Assembly (NCBI RefSeq): GCF_914767665.1
Contig: NC_059501.1
Coordinates: 51,398,798 to 51,462,797, forward strand
Length of the DNA: 64,000 nt
Reading direction: 5' to 3'
Origin: Harmonia axyridis
Lineage: Eukaryota; Arthropoda; Insecta; Coleoptera; Coccinellidae
In this document: one piece after another, positions 23,661-33,789 of the stretch
Layout: each line of letters begins with the position of its first letter
Numbering within the stretch: position 1 is the first letter of the stretch
Position numbers and translations under genes: made by a program
The notes under the pieces: generated by a model
Databases searched by the model: none
What the model was told of the DNA's origin: nothing
What the model saw: the letters and a program-made list of their open reading frames with translations, nothing else

Positions 23661-24493
23661 TCGTTTAGTAATATCAAAGACTAAGTACCTAGTCTGTGGT
23701 ACTATCCCAATTTCTTATAATTCTGATGACTCGTCAATCCAAAATTTTATATTTACTTGCAAAATCCCATCAAATCTGTAATGAGCAAAATAATGGGTTT
23801 ATCTTCCAATATTCTTCTTGAATCGTTTATTATTATTATTTTGTCATGATGCGGTCAACATGAAATTAGGAAAAAGCTCAATATTGTTAATTTATATTTA
23901 CTTGCAAAACCTCAACACTGTCGTATCTGTCGTATATCATTGAATAATTCTGCTTGAGTTTTCTTTGGTTCTGGGAAGCTATCAACACGAAATTGAATTG
24001 AAATTGAAGCGTTGAATGGTTATTGTATGTATACACGCAAAATCTCAACTCTATCGGTTCAGGTTTAACCTTCCGAGTTCCGATGACGGAAATCAAGGAA
24101 GTTACGTATTTGCCGGAGAGGGGTACATTTGTACTCCGCAAAAAAAAATTAGTGCAGTCGATTGCTTTAAATGTATTTTTTTACATTTTGAATTAAATAA
24201 TACAGAGCTTTAATAAGATGTTTTATTGATCATTATAAAAAAACACACATCAACATGAATAAAAACTCATATTATTCCATTGCAAAAAATACAAGGTCTA
24301 CACACAATTTTTTTTTTTTGGTACTCGGTACAGACAAATTCATTACACATTTAGAATTCTTGGTTTTGAGTTAGCTTAGAATTTTTAGTTTCAGAATTCG
24401 CTTTCTCAAAAGTTCATGCATTGCATCAACAACTAGTTTTTTTATGAATAATTCCAGACTGCACTAGTGCACATAGCACAGTGACAAGACAAA

Positions 24494-24599
24494 TAGTATT
24501 TTCGACTGGCTGCACCAGAATTAATTCGAGCTAATTATGTAATTAGCTCGACAAAAATTTGAATTAATTCGCACTGGTGCAGCCTGTCGAATGCGCTAT
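24494..24599. repeat. Imperfect hairpin, dispersed repeat
   Basis: The arms 24494-24538 and 24541-24599 pair through CGACTGGCTGCACCAG with CTGGTGCAGCCTGTCG and GAGCTAATTA with TAATTAGCTC. A right-arm copy recurs at 59884-59944, so this is a mobile or formerly mobile sequence, probably a fold-back MITE. Confidence 0.6.
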
Positions 24600-25186
24600 G
24601 AATAGACCACAGTAGCGACAAGCGTGGTCACGTTTTTAATTGGATGAGCGTAAATATACCTGATTTTTGGGATTTATTATTATTATTAACCAAAAAATTC
24701 CATAAGCGTATCTAAGGGTAAGACAAGGTTTTTTTTTTGTTATTGCATTTTTCAGGTTTATTATTTCTTCATGAGAATGGAAGATAACCCAGAACAGAAA
24801 AACCGTGAAAATAAAATACTTGTACACTTATAATTGATAATTTTTTTTCCTTCGATGTCCTATAATCAATTTTTATTTACAGAATAACGCAACTAGCTAG
24901 TAATATCATTCTCATCTTATTACATTATTATGCTTTTACATTTGTCAGGTTTATTATTTCTTCATGATGTTGAACTCAATGAATCTTGAATCTGATAGTT
25001 TATTGTAGACCCGATGAACGTAGTTAATTCGTTACACATGACATTTTATTGATTTTCTATGGTTTACCTGTTTTCCTTTCAATTCTGAATTCCGTTGGTG
25101 ATTGGTGGGATTGAAATATATATCCTGTCAAAATAAATTTAACGAATTTTTGGTAGTTTGAGCACTTATATTAATTTTAGTCAAAA

Positions 25187-25765
25187 ATGGCCCAAAATTT
25201 CAATCCTAGCTTACAATCTACTAGTGACAGTTCGAAACATAATGATGACTCCAAAACGACATCAACGGATAACCATGCAGTATCAAAAAGGTTATAACAA
25301 CTATTTTTTCAATAAATACATTTGGTTGTAACTTTTTTTTTTAGATTACAGAAAGAGTTGATGTCCCTAATGGTATCCCCGGATAAGAGCATCTCAGCTT
25401 TCCCAGATGGAGATAACTTCTTTAGTTGGATAGGCACTATTATGGGTCCAAAAGACTCTGTGTATGAAAATATGAAATTCAAACTAAAGTTGAAATTTCC
25501 TAGTGCATACCCGTACTCGGCCCCTTTCGTGAAATTTATTACACCATGCTTCCATCCAAATGTAGATGCAAAAGGCAATATTTGTTTAGATATTTTAAAA
25601 GACAAATGGACTGCCCTTTATGATGTAAGAGGTCTTCTTATTTCAATTCAGGCTTTATTAGGAGATCCAAATGTAGACAGTCCTCTCAACACATTAGCAG
25701 CAGAGAAATGGCAGAAGCCAGAAGAATTCAAGAAATTTGTTATAGAGATGTATAAGGAAGCTTAG
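25187..25765 (+). CDS. UBE2C: Ubiquitin-conjugating enzyme E2 C (UbcH10/vihar)
   Basis: Two coding exons, 25187-25290 and 25345-25765, joined across a 54-nt intron (AG/GTTATA donor, T-run acceptor), give 174 residues. The start ATG at 25187 opens a short Ser/Asp/Thr-rich tail (MAQNFNPSLQSTSDSSKHND). Then comes the UBC fold: RLQKELMSLM, ISAFPDGDNFFSW, YPYSAPFVKF, the HPN motif in CFHPNVDAKG, the catalytic Cys in GNICLDILKDKW, and LLGDPNVDSPLN. The ISAFP and DSPLN segments and the N-terminal tail fit UBE2C, the E2 that starts ubiquitin chains on APC/C substrates in mitosis. Length is close to the family norm of about 180. The donor is weak (GTTATA), but the joined frame matches the family exactly. 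All catalytic residues I can see are in place. Confidence 0.95.
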
Positions 25766-25769
25766 TTAA

Positions 25770-27440
25770 CCAATTGTATTATTTTTTTAAGTTATTAGGA
25801 ATTTTATATTGCAATTGTGCGTTTTTGAGAAAAATAAGAATTTATGATCACAAAATTACTTCTTTTTTCATTTACATGTTTCTCAGAATCACTTATGCAG
25901 ATATGAATTTTTAAAATACCACTAAAATATCTTAATCAAGATGTGTTCATAATTTTATAAACTGAGACTCATTGGAATCTTTCATTTTTTCTGAGCAATA
26001 GTTTAAATTGTTTTTTATACTTATGAATGAAAGGTTTCGATAAATTTTCTGTGAATTCTTTATACTTTTGGATTAAAATTTGTTTATTTTTCAATTCTCC
26101 TTATTTTTCAGTTGTGAAAGTAGAATATTATGTTTCCATTCATTTGAAAAGGTCTATTGATTTGAACCTTACTTCATGATAATATCAATAATTATTCTGA
26201 ATAGGCAAAACATCCCTGATTGATTAAGACTTTCGTGGCCATCAAGGACTTCTGAAATATCTGGAAAACCTAATATCAAATGCTGTGAACACTGATATCT
26301 CCATTTTAAATCAAATCCGATAAAATACTTCAAGTATGAGAAAAAACTGAATTAACTTCTATAAAAATTTTTGTTCAATAATAAGTTGTGTTCTAAAACT
26401 ATAGTGAGATGTACAATGGTCAGCCAGGTGTTTCTCATTGGGCCCACAGAATAGGTTTTCATTAAAAAAAAATTATAACCCAAAAATTTTATAAAGTAGA
26501 ACCCCAATTATTCGTGTGTGGATTATACAGTCTGCGGATTACCCGTGCTATGATTTCGTATCATCGAAATTGTGTTTTTGGAGTATCATCGAATTAGCCT
26601 TACCGTAAATCACTTGACAGAGACTATGTAGTCTTTAATTCTCTTATTTTGTTGAGTTTACTCTTTTATTTGTGTAGAATTGTTTGTTTTTTGTTCTGTT
26701 ATCTCTTAATGCTAAACATATAAACTTAGTTTGAGCTTATCAGATCTATTTTTTCTGTCATCTTTTGAATAGTTACATATATGTATAATATGAACATTAT
26801 GTAACAAATGAATATTCGTATTATCCCATGCAGCACGGATGATATGGGGTCCTACTGTTTAAAAGTAAATAATACTTATGCATACTAATTTTTGAGGATC
26901 AACCACTATACCACTGTGAGAACTAACAGCTGTGTGTTATCGTGTTTTTTGTCTACCTTCTACACAGCACTATTATTTTATAGTGTAGGGCGGTACATAG
27001 CAATATTTTGCTGAATCGAAACTACATTTCAAATTTGAGAGGTCTCTTTTCGAACAGATCGTTCTATCATTTTGACATAATGTCTATACTAATTTTCGAA
27101 TTTTGAGCCAGGAATGGTCGCAAACGATAGGGTTCCACTCACTATAGGTTTGTGTTACGAAATTCAACCCTCCTAGGGTAGGTCCAATTTAGCACAGGTC
27201 TGGTGCACTTTAGTTACATGGTTCATGTACTATATCTCAGAATAGTGAAATAAAAAACATGTTTCAAGTAATAGGCCACAAACAAGAGATTGGAAAAGAT
27301 GAATTTAGGATGTATTCTCTCCACTAGAAGGAATGCCATAACAACTCATAGATTGATGATTGTTTCAACGATGAGTTCCAACAAAAGAATGATTTGATGT
27401 TCTCTAGATATTGATTTTTTTATTTAATACTGAAAAACAT
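25770..27440. other. Intergenic stretch with a dispersed repeat
   Basis: No gene recognised. 27112-27160 (GAATGGTCGCAAACGATAGG) matches the dispersed repeat at 21057-21110. Confidence 0.4.
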
Positions 27441-27445
27441 ATAAA

Positions 27446-28042
27446 GGGATGTTACAGATTTGAAAAATTTTGCGGATGATATTTTGGAAACTATAAATTG
27501 TGGCGGACTTCTCTTTGATCATTCATTCAATATAGCTGCTGATCAAGTTATATGGAGCAAAGAAGATGAAATAGAATGTGAATGTCAAAAAATTTTCACG
27601 GAAAATTATAGTGAAAACTTGTACTGACTACCGCATATGAAATAATTCAATTAATTTCATGGACGAAATATTTCAACAGATATATTCTTGCATATTTCCT
27701 CTAGTGGATAATATTGTTATAGTATATCCAAAGTCACTTGAACTAGTCCATAAAAACGCTTGGCCAGATGTCCCTTTGGAGTGGATACCGCGATCCGCTT
27801 AATACCTGATGGGTTTATTCGAAAGTATTGTTATGAATAAATTCACTGGCCCCAAAGAAATTTCTGGAAACTTGGACAACCCTTTTATAATCGAAATATT
27901 GGGGTTTCCTCCGAGTGACTTTGGATATACCATACCACTATCATTGAAGAGCATTTATGTGACCATCCCGGGCAAACATTTGAGTTTATTCATGAAACTG
28001 CCCTCACCAAACCTCATCGAAGCAAAAGTGTTGAAAGTATAA
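27446..28042 (+). other. Two unrecognised open segments
   Basis: The stretch around 27450-27627 is open and protein-like (LKNFADDILETINCGGLLFD, then EDEIECECQKIF) until a stop at about 27625. The frame at 27809-28042 (FTGPKEISGNLDNPF, LGFPPSDFGYTIPLSLKSIY) is also protein-like. They are in different frames and match no family I know. They may be exons of an unidentified gene or remains of an unfamiliar transposon. Confidence 0.25.
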
Positions 28043-28049
28043 ACAAGTA

Positions 28050-28234
28050 CAAGGTGATTCACCGCGATGACCCATTAGACGTTTATGGAAAAATAATAAT
28101 AATTTTGTGCTGAAAATTTGCATGTTGGGGTTTGAGACAAATGATCTTTCTCCCTAAATTATTTTCAGATCTCTACAACTTCCGGTTATACCGAAAACAG
28201 ACTACTACTTCCTTATTTCAAATGGCACACCCAG
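28050..28234. mobile_element. Short MITE with TACAAGGTG / CACCCAGTA ends
   Basis: Flanked by TA, it starts CAAGGTGATTCACCGCG and ends ATTTCAAATGGCACACCCAG. It belongs to the general class of TA-inserted elements whose ends read TACAGGGTG-like. No coding capacity. Confidence 0.5.
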
Positions 28235-28573
28235 TATATTATTACATCATTAAATAGCTTTTTTGATGACTATTTCAGCAATATGCCACACATATTAACT
28301 CATCGGTTCTTGAGTTAATGGGATTGTTATGAAAAAAATGGTGGCGACGAAGACGTATATTTTTTGAATATCTCTGCAAAAAAGTTTTTTCGGAAAAAAC
28401 ACTTTTCATTTTCGATTCTGCAAATACGTGGTATTATTTAAGACAGTTTGCGGTTTGGAACAAAAATGTAAAGGGTGTTCATCAGAAGATCATGAACTTG
28501 AACAATTCAAATCCATCAAAAATTAATATTTTCAAATAAGAACCAATTCTACGTATCAAAAAAGAGGGGGGAA

Positions 28574-28960
28574 GGGGTTACTCAAACAAACCCTGCCTAG
28601 ACCTAAAATGAACATTTTAGGAGAACACTAAATGAGGAAAAACCGCACTTTCTAACTGTGTGAAGTAGTCTGTGCTTCCGAAAAACAGAAAGAAACTAAA
28701 ATCCGATATTTTGATAACTAAATTTCTTGAATTGTAATCAATCACTTGTAAGAATTTTATTGGTTAATGGATTTCTCAACAAAACCCCAACGAACAATTG
28801 ATTACAATTCATGAAATGTTGTTTATGAGAATTTTAGTTTCTTTCTTAAAAGTCACAGACTACTTCACAGTTAGAATTAGCAGTATTTCCTCATTTAAAG
28901 TTCTTCCTATATAACTCATGAAGTATTCATTTTAGAAATGGGGTTTGCTTAAGTAACCCC
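28574..28960. mobile_element. Fold-back element, about 390 bp with 170-bp arms
   Basis: The left arm begins GGGGTTACTCAAACAAACCC and the right arm ends GGGTTTGCTTAAGTAACCCC. Matches run inward through GAAGTAGTCTGTG, AGAAAGAAACTAAAAT and GAATTGTAATCAA with several gaps, leaving only a short loop near 28755-28785. The structure is a near-complete palindrome. I see no coding frame and no clear target duplication. Confidence 0.7.
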
Positions 28961-28964
28961 ACCT

Positions 28965-29590
28965 GTTTTTATTCATAGAATTGACTGAAATAATTAACAA
29001 ATATGAGTCTAGTGACAAAAATTTTAGCAAATCGACAAATTTCAAGAGAAGTTTGTAGTTCTAAAATCTTAGTTAACTAGTCGATTTGGTTGATTTATTT
29101 TCTACACAAACTGTATCTATTATGAAAAATCAGATATCATCACTGACACCATTGTTGATTTTGAAATTGCCAAATTATACGCAAAATACAAATATGTCAC
29201 TTTGACTTCCGTTAACAGCGTCTTGCAATAATTCACTTTCAACATACACCTTAGAAGATAGTTTATTATAGCGTTGTAATAACTCTCCAATATTTCAGTT
29301 TCCAGAATCTGCATAATAAACATGGGATTGAGTGAATTAATACATTAGATCTGAAGGACCGATTAAGGTGAAACAGGGAGCTACAACGTTAAGTAAATAT
29401 TCATAAGTGAAAAAACATTCATACAGGAATTTCTTGTATATTTCTAAATTCTTGTCCTCGGGCAATTTTTAATTCATTACTCACAGCCTTAGATGCTTTT
29501 GAAATATTTCAAAATCTGTGCACTGTACCAGGAATCATGGGAAAAAATTCAAAAATAAAAAATGTATTAAACAATTTTATTAATAACTTT
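28965..29590. other. Intergenic stretch downstream of RPS25
   Basis: AT-rich; nothing recognised besides the RPS25 3' end region. Confidence 0.35.
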
Positions 29591-29591
29591 T

Positions 29592-31609
29592 TTATGCGGC
29601 TTCATCGCCCTTTGTGGTACGCGTATAAATGAGTTGCGCTCTGTGTTGGATGACTTGCTTAATCAAGCCCTTCTGTTGAAGTTCAATGAGTGCTCTCCTG
29701 GCCAAAGAACCCCTTATCTTAAGTCTTTCCGATACTACAGATGGAGTGATCAGTTTGTAAGATGGAACCTCTTTATAGAGTTTATCATAAGTTGCCTTAT
29801 CAAAAAGAACTTGATTGTTCAACTTATCACGAACTTTTCCTTTAGACCACTTCTGCAAAGATAAAAAAAAAATTGTCAATAAAATGCTATTGATAGAGGA
29901 ACAAAAGAATGTTCTTGAAGATATCAGACTCATTAAATCAGTTTTAGCAATCACAGGTTTCTTGCTCATATTGTGTCATCATAAAATGGAAAATGGCTCT
30001 TGTCATACATAGCAATATAGATCAATATTCAGGTTTAGTTTGATAATATTATCCGTAAGATGTAAAAATAGGCATGCAAAGCTTCATCATAATTAGTCAA
30101 AAAGTTCTTCAACAATATGAAACAGATCTTTTTTGAAACCATTGACACCCTCTATCTGGAAAATGAAGAAAGGTATGATGATGAAGAAATGATAGAAATA
30201 AATTTTTTTCTGGGACAAATTTTGAACATTTGACAGTTTCAACCTGAATCACCCTGTATAATGATTATAGGTTCACATTGAAGCACAAAGATCAAGTTCT
30301 CCAATTGCGAACTTAATCCTTGGGTATGATATCCTTTGTTTAGTAAGTTAGCGGTCCGTATATATAAAATTCCCCAAAAAAAAAATTACTATAGTGGTGT
30401 TCTTTTATTCATCACAGATCCACCCTGATTGAAACACGATGAGCTGTCAGATGGCTCATCAGGTGTAGAACAAATGACGGAGCTGCATTGGTGACTAAAA
30501 GAACAAGTGAAAGTATGATTTGATGCAACGGTGGCTGAAGTGCCGAATACTTTCCTGGATAAAAGAACACCACTTATTTCCTTAAACTTCAATGAGCCAG
30601 AACAACCATACTTCGGTTCGGTAACTACACCCACTCGTCCATTCATTTTAATTTTTTTAACATTTTCCATAAAATCTGGCACTAAAGACTTAATTATTTT
30701 CATTATGAAACAAATACCGTTAAGCTAATTAAGAACTTTTTGTTGTTTACAAATTACAAGAGATTAACCATTAATAATGTTCAAACAAGAAAACAATTTG
30801 TTGACCAATTAGGTTAACAGATCAATAATAGTAATTGAGAATTCTTTCAGTTCACTTTGAAGTAGCCCAAAAAAATAGGGTCCTTCGTAAGAGAAAAATC
30901 TATTTGTTTTATTGTTTGAATTTAATTATTATTCAAACCGATTGAAACCCCTAATTTGTTTGAGCAAGCAAGTGGATAATCAACAGTAGAATTATTAATT
31001 ATGGTTTCAAAGTCTGAAAATAATTTAAGGGAATAATAAATATAACGGTATGTAAAATTTATGTTAATTCCGGAAAAAGTAGAATTATTAAACAAAATAC
31101 TGAGCCTATAATATTATGCCAATTTCGAAATTGGTGAAAATACCGTTCTGAAATATATTATCATGGTTTGCATACTTAAATAGGTTAAATTAATATTCCT
31201 ACAATCAACATACCTTCTTTTTAGCCTTTCCACCACCTGAACCCTCTTTCTTCTTTTGGGTTTTCTGCGGTTGTTTAGCACCGCCTTTGGCGTCCTTTTT
31301 GGGTGGCTATAGAAAAACATCAATATTAAAAATAGTTCGTGGCTTATAAATGTAAAATAATTTGAAAAAACTAGTATCAGACTCATTAAATCAGTTTTAA
31401 CAATCACAGTGTTATATTGCAGAAAAATTTTCATCACTTAAAATTTCACGTGGCTTTCTAACCTAAGTTCTGGTAAAATGGTTTTACTCTTGGTCGAGTA
31501 TTATATTAAAAATTTGATAAACATTTTCAAGCACATTTGATCCTAATTAATCAAGAAGTTATCTTTGAATCATTCTGAGTAAAATATACCAAAACTAAAT
31601 ACTTACCAT
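29592..31609 (-). CDS. RPS25: Ribosomal protein S25 (eS25)
   Basis: The minus-strand coding exons are 31609-31607 (only the ATG, followed by GTAAGT), 31306-31214 (31 codons) and 29852-29592. All are phase 0 and give a 118-residue protein. Exon 2 encodes the basic N-terminus (PPKKDAKGGAKQPQKTQKKK, then GGGKAKKK). Exon 3 has KWSKGKVRDKLNNQVLFDK, TPSVVSERLKIRGSLARRAL and IYTRTTKGDEAA, which are the winged-helix core and C-terminus of eS25. The protein sits in the head of the 40S subunit and is needed for IRES-type initiation. A first coding exon consisting of ATG alone is a known layout in ribosomal protein genes. Both introns carry a U57-like C/D snoRNA (separate entries), as expected of a highly transcribed host gene. 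Intron 2 (1,361 nt) also holds an unexplained 104-codon frame. No lesion is seen. Confidence 0.97.
29919..29987 (-). ncRNA. Predicted C/D-box snoRNA (SNORD57-like), copy A in RPS25 intron 2
   Basis: In the sense direction of RPS25 the sequence has a perfect C box ATGATGA (29982-29976). About 19 nt later comes a C'-like TGATTG, then the guide AACTGATTTAATGAG (29943-29929), and a D box CTGA (29927-29924). The guide is complementary over 15 nt to the universally conserved 18S rRNA segment CUCAUUAAAUCAGUU. Counting five bases upstream from the D box, with a U-G pair at the first, points to the A equivalent to human 18S A99. This is the 2'-O-methylation site of SNORD57 (yeast snR51). The D box lies about 71 nt from the 3' splice site, the spacing favoured for intronic C/D snoRNAs. 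A terminal stem is weak, which is the main caveat. Confidence 0.82.
30389..30703 (-). CDS. Unrecognised 104-codon frame inside RPS25 intron 2
   Basis: Read in the RPS25 direction, the frame starts MKIIKSLVPDFMENVKKIKM. It contains TEPKYGCSGSLKFKEISGVL and SSVICSTPDEPSDSSSCF, and ends in KRTPL. Its composition looks coding and its G+C content exceeds that of the intron. A 14-bp inverted repeat (TGGTGTTCTTTTAT near 30392 and its complement near 30556) overlaps it. No family is recognised. It may be an exon captured by a transposon, a nested gene or chance. Confidence 0.25.
   Translation of the reverse strand: MKIIKSLVPDFMENVKKIKMNGRVGVVTEPKYGCSGSLKFKEISGVLLSRKVFGTSATVASNHTFTCSFSHQCSSVICSTPDEPSDSSSCFNQGGSVMNKRTPL
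31372..31442 (-). ncRNA. Predicted C/D-box snoRNA (SNORD57-like), copy B in RPS25 intron 1
   Basis: In the RPS25 sense direction there is a C box GTGATGA (31437-31431), about 21 nt of unrelated sequence, then the C'-like TGATTG. The guide AACTGATTTAATGAG (31396-31382) and the D box CTGA (31380-31377) follow. The last 35 or so nucleotides differ from copy A at one position; the region between C box and guide is different. The D box is about 70 nt from the 3' splice site, as for copy A. The guide predicts the same 18S target, equivalent to human A99. The pair therefore looks like a duplicated guide RNA, one per intron of the same host gene. Confidence 0.82.
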
Positions 31610-31633
31610 GTTGACACACCGTTAGTGAACTCT

Positions 31634-31643
31634 GAAGAAAGAA
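31634..31643 (-). promoter_or_regulatory. Possible 5'TOP-like pyrimidine tract upstream of RPS25
   Basis: On the minus strand TTCTTTCTTC lies about 25 nt upstream of the RPS25 ATG. Ribosomal protein mRNAs usually start at a C inside such a tract, which gives growth-dependent translation. The transcription start itself is not determined from sequence. Confidence 0.4.
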
Positions 31644-31750
31644 CTTCAATCAATACGAGGATTTTACAAAGTGAATGACATTGCCACTAACGTCATTCGA
31701 CTACACTGATAAGAGTGAAAATTTTTGTTCTTCTTTTTTTCAGTATTCAT

Positions 31751-31941
31751 CTAAAAGATGATATTTTTATTATGATTTCGAGCATCGAAAACTAATCGAG
31801 TTAGCAGCTTTCGATTATTTTTTTGTAGGTCACAATATAAAATACATGTAAAAGACAATCTTAGCGATCTAAGTTCATCTTCAAGCCACCTATCGGCGGG
31901 AACAGTAATTTCATGCGTAGGGTTGAAAGCTTTGATGTCGT
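31751..31941 (-). CDS. Candidate terminal exon (MYDIKAFNPTHEI)
   Basis: After an acceptor-like TAATGATTGCAG on the minus strand the sequence reads MYDIKAFNPTHEITVPADRW, then LEDELRSLRLSF, and stays open to a TAG at 31751. The first 35 codons are richer in G+C than the surroundings and look genuinely coding. The remainder is AT-rich and could be intron read-through. I do not recognise the family. It could be the next exon of the candidate at 32215-32565 on the same strand. Confidence 0.3.
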
Positions 31942-32214
31942 ACATTTCTGCAATCATTAACGGTTAAATTTTTCAATATTAGTGTTCAGTGAGTTAAAAA
32001 AGTAGTGTTACAGAGTTTCAACTTTTGTTTTGAACATATTTGAACATTGTGGATAGTCATTACTGGTCTAAAATATTGGAATTAAAATCGTTTTCTCCAA
32101 TTACAATAAATTATTTCATAGTTTCACAACGCCTTTCAAATTCAATTGGATTGTTTACCAGGACCTAGCAAGAATTAGATATTCAAGTATTTATACATAT
32201 ATGTATAAGCAACT

Positions 32215-32565
32215 TTAGTAACTGCTTTCATAAATTTGGTGAACAATCCAATTATAAGGGTCAGATTGAAGTAGCTTCCGTTCTGTATCAATATTCATTA
32301 GTTGGGATCTAGGTAAAAATAACAGAACTAGAAAACAGACATCAAACAAATAATAATAATTATACAACCTGGCGCAATGTAGAAGTAGATCTTCCTCATA
32401 AACCAGTCTTATAAAAAAGCTGAAAACTGATATTGTTGCAGATCCTTTATCGATTATTTTGTTTCCTCTAATTTCGTCCGGAACTGCTGAAAGGGGTGAG
32501 GCTTGTAAACATAAACCGATAAGATACAGATCCACAGAGTCAACACGTATGTAATAGTTCCTCAA
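32215..32565 (-). CDS. Unrecognised candidate gene segment upstream of RPS25
   Basis: The minus-strand frame contains YIRVDSVDLYLIGLCLQASP, LSAVPDEIRGNKIIDKGSAT and ISVFSFFIRLVYEEDLLLHC, then SQLMNIDTERKLLQSDPYNW. A 60-nt segment at 32368-32309 has GT-AG ends and is itself open, so it can be spliced out or retained without changing the frame; the flanking residues read HCAR/SQLMN. The composition is convincingly coding, but the family is unknown to me and neither true start nor end is certain. A mariner relic (32680-32962) lies on its 5' side. Confidence 0.35.
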   Translation of the reverse strand: MRNYYIRVDSVDLYLIGLCLQASPLSAVPDEIRGNKIIDKGSATISVFSFFIRLVYEEDLLLHCARLYNYYYLFDVCFLVLLFLPRSQLMNIDTERKLLQSDPYNWIVHQIYESSY

Positions 32566-32679
32566 AATACAAGATTGTGTGCAAATATTTATGTTATCAA
32601 TATTAATTTTCTTGCATGCTAATATTGTGCATTCTCAGAGTAATAGTCATAGATAGAGGGAGTATATGGCATTTTCAGT

Positions 32680-32962
32680 AGCATATTGCTTTTTGGAAGG
32701 AAAAAATACAGTTGAAGCAAAACCTTGGCTTGATGAAGAGTTTCCCGGGTCTGCACCAGGAAAATCAACCATCATTGATTGGTTGCTAAATTTAAACGTG
32801 GTGAAATAGGCACCGAAGACAGCGAACGCAGTGGACGCCCAAAAGAGGCTGTCACCGACGAAAAAATCAAAAATATTCACAAAATAATTTTGAATGACCG
32901 TAAAGTTAAATTGATCTAGATGTCATCTGAACGTGTACATCATTTCATTCACGAATATTTGT
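32680..32962 (+). pseudogene. Mariner transposase N-terminal relic
   Basis: The sequence encodes the first helix-turn-helix of a mariner transposase: YCFLEGKNTVEAKPWLDEEF and GKSTIIDW. After a one-base frameshift near 32785 come KFKRGEIGTEDSERSGRPKE and VTDEKIKNIHKIILNDRK. An in-frame stop follows near 32918 together with an apparent deletion, then SSERVHHFIHEYL. The catalytic DDD part is absent. The copy ends where the repeat at 32968 begins, so a later insertion or recombination cut it. Confidence 0.85.
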
Positions 32963-32967
32963 AAGTA

Positions 32968-33362
32968 CAGGGTGGGCAAATTTCGATGTTTTAGCACTAC
33001 AACTTTCAAACCAGATGAGATAGACAAAATCTGATACCCCATTCTCGGTCTCGTTTTCTGAGAAACTAACAAGGGTAGTATTCATTTTTGGCCACCTTCT
33101 TTTGTTTTCGAGTTATAAGCGTAAATTGGAAAAATGGCGATATCGAAAATCATTTATATCTCCGCTAATACTGATGATAGAGCTCTGAAATTAAAACATT
33201 ATAGAGACACTTTTTTACGTAGAATCCAGTAGCGTGCTCTTATTTTCAATAGGGTTTTTAATTACGAAGCTATGACACAAAGTTATGTTTTTTCAAATGG
33301 GAACACTAGATTTTTGTGCCATTTTCTGAAAGCTTAATTTTTCCTGATTTCAAAAATATATA
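32968..33362 (+). mobile_element. 395-bp dispersed repeat starting TACAGGGTGGGCAAA, copy 1
   Basis: Nearly the same sequence, in the same orientation, occurs at 63388-63788. It begins after TA with CAGGGTGGGCAAATTTCGAT and ends near TTCCTGATTTCAAAAATATA. It contains no coding frame. The left end resembles TA-inserted DNA transposons; no matching right terminus was recognised. Confidence 0.75.
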
Positions 33363-33789
33363 ACAGTACGAGTACGACTCTTGTCTAATCCGAATTCCAT
33401 ACCTACATCTTTCGAAAAGCTTTCTACTAGTTTGGCCATAATTTCTAGGTGGTTCTTATTGCCTGTTATCAGTTTAAAATCATCTATGTACAGCAAATGA
33501 TTGAGGGTGGTAGTATTATTATTGCCTCTAATGTAGCATTCAGTAGCATTCAGCTGTTTAGAGAGTGGGTTTAACGCCAAGCACTTTCATTTTTGGCATA
33601 GTTTGCATGTCGCTTATGGCGATCCATAATTATATCCACCATCTCTGGTTGCTCACTTCTAGGTTTTGGCTTCACGTCAAACATTGCTGATATTGTGGAG
33701 GCTGTACAGTAAGTAATAAGATGCAATGACTCGATGTTCTGGTCGTTCGGAAAAAAAATTGGGATTATCTCCTTGTTCGTCATATGCAA
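33350..33789 (-). pseudogene. Non-LTR reverse transcriptase relic
   Basis: On the minus strand the frame 33580-33350 reads LNPLSKQLNATECYI, then HLLYIDDFKLITGN (the YIDD form of the RT catalytic box) and then DVGMEFGLDKSRT. It is a short internal piece of a LINE reverse transcriptase, possibly of the same group as the relic at 59968-61207. The overlapping frame at 33571-33789 may be flanking decayed sequence. No intact domain remains. Confidence 0.65.

Noticed and set aside
25309..25605. Minus-strand open frame opposite UBE2C
   Set aside because: Antisense to conserved UBE2C codons, so a shadow.
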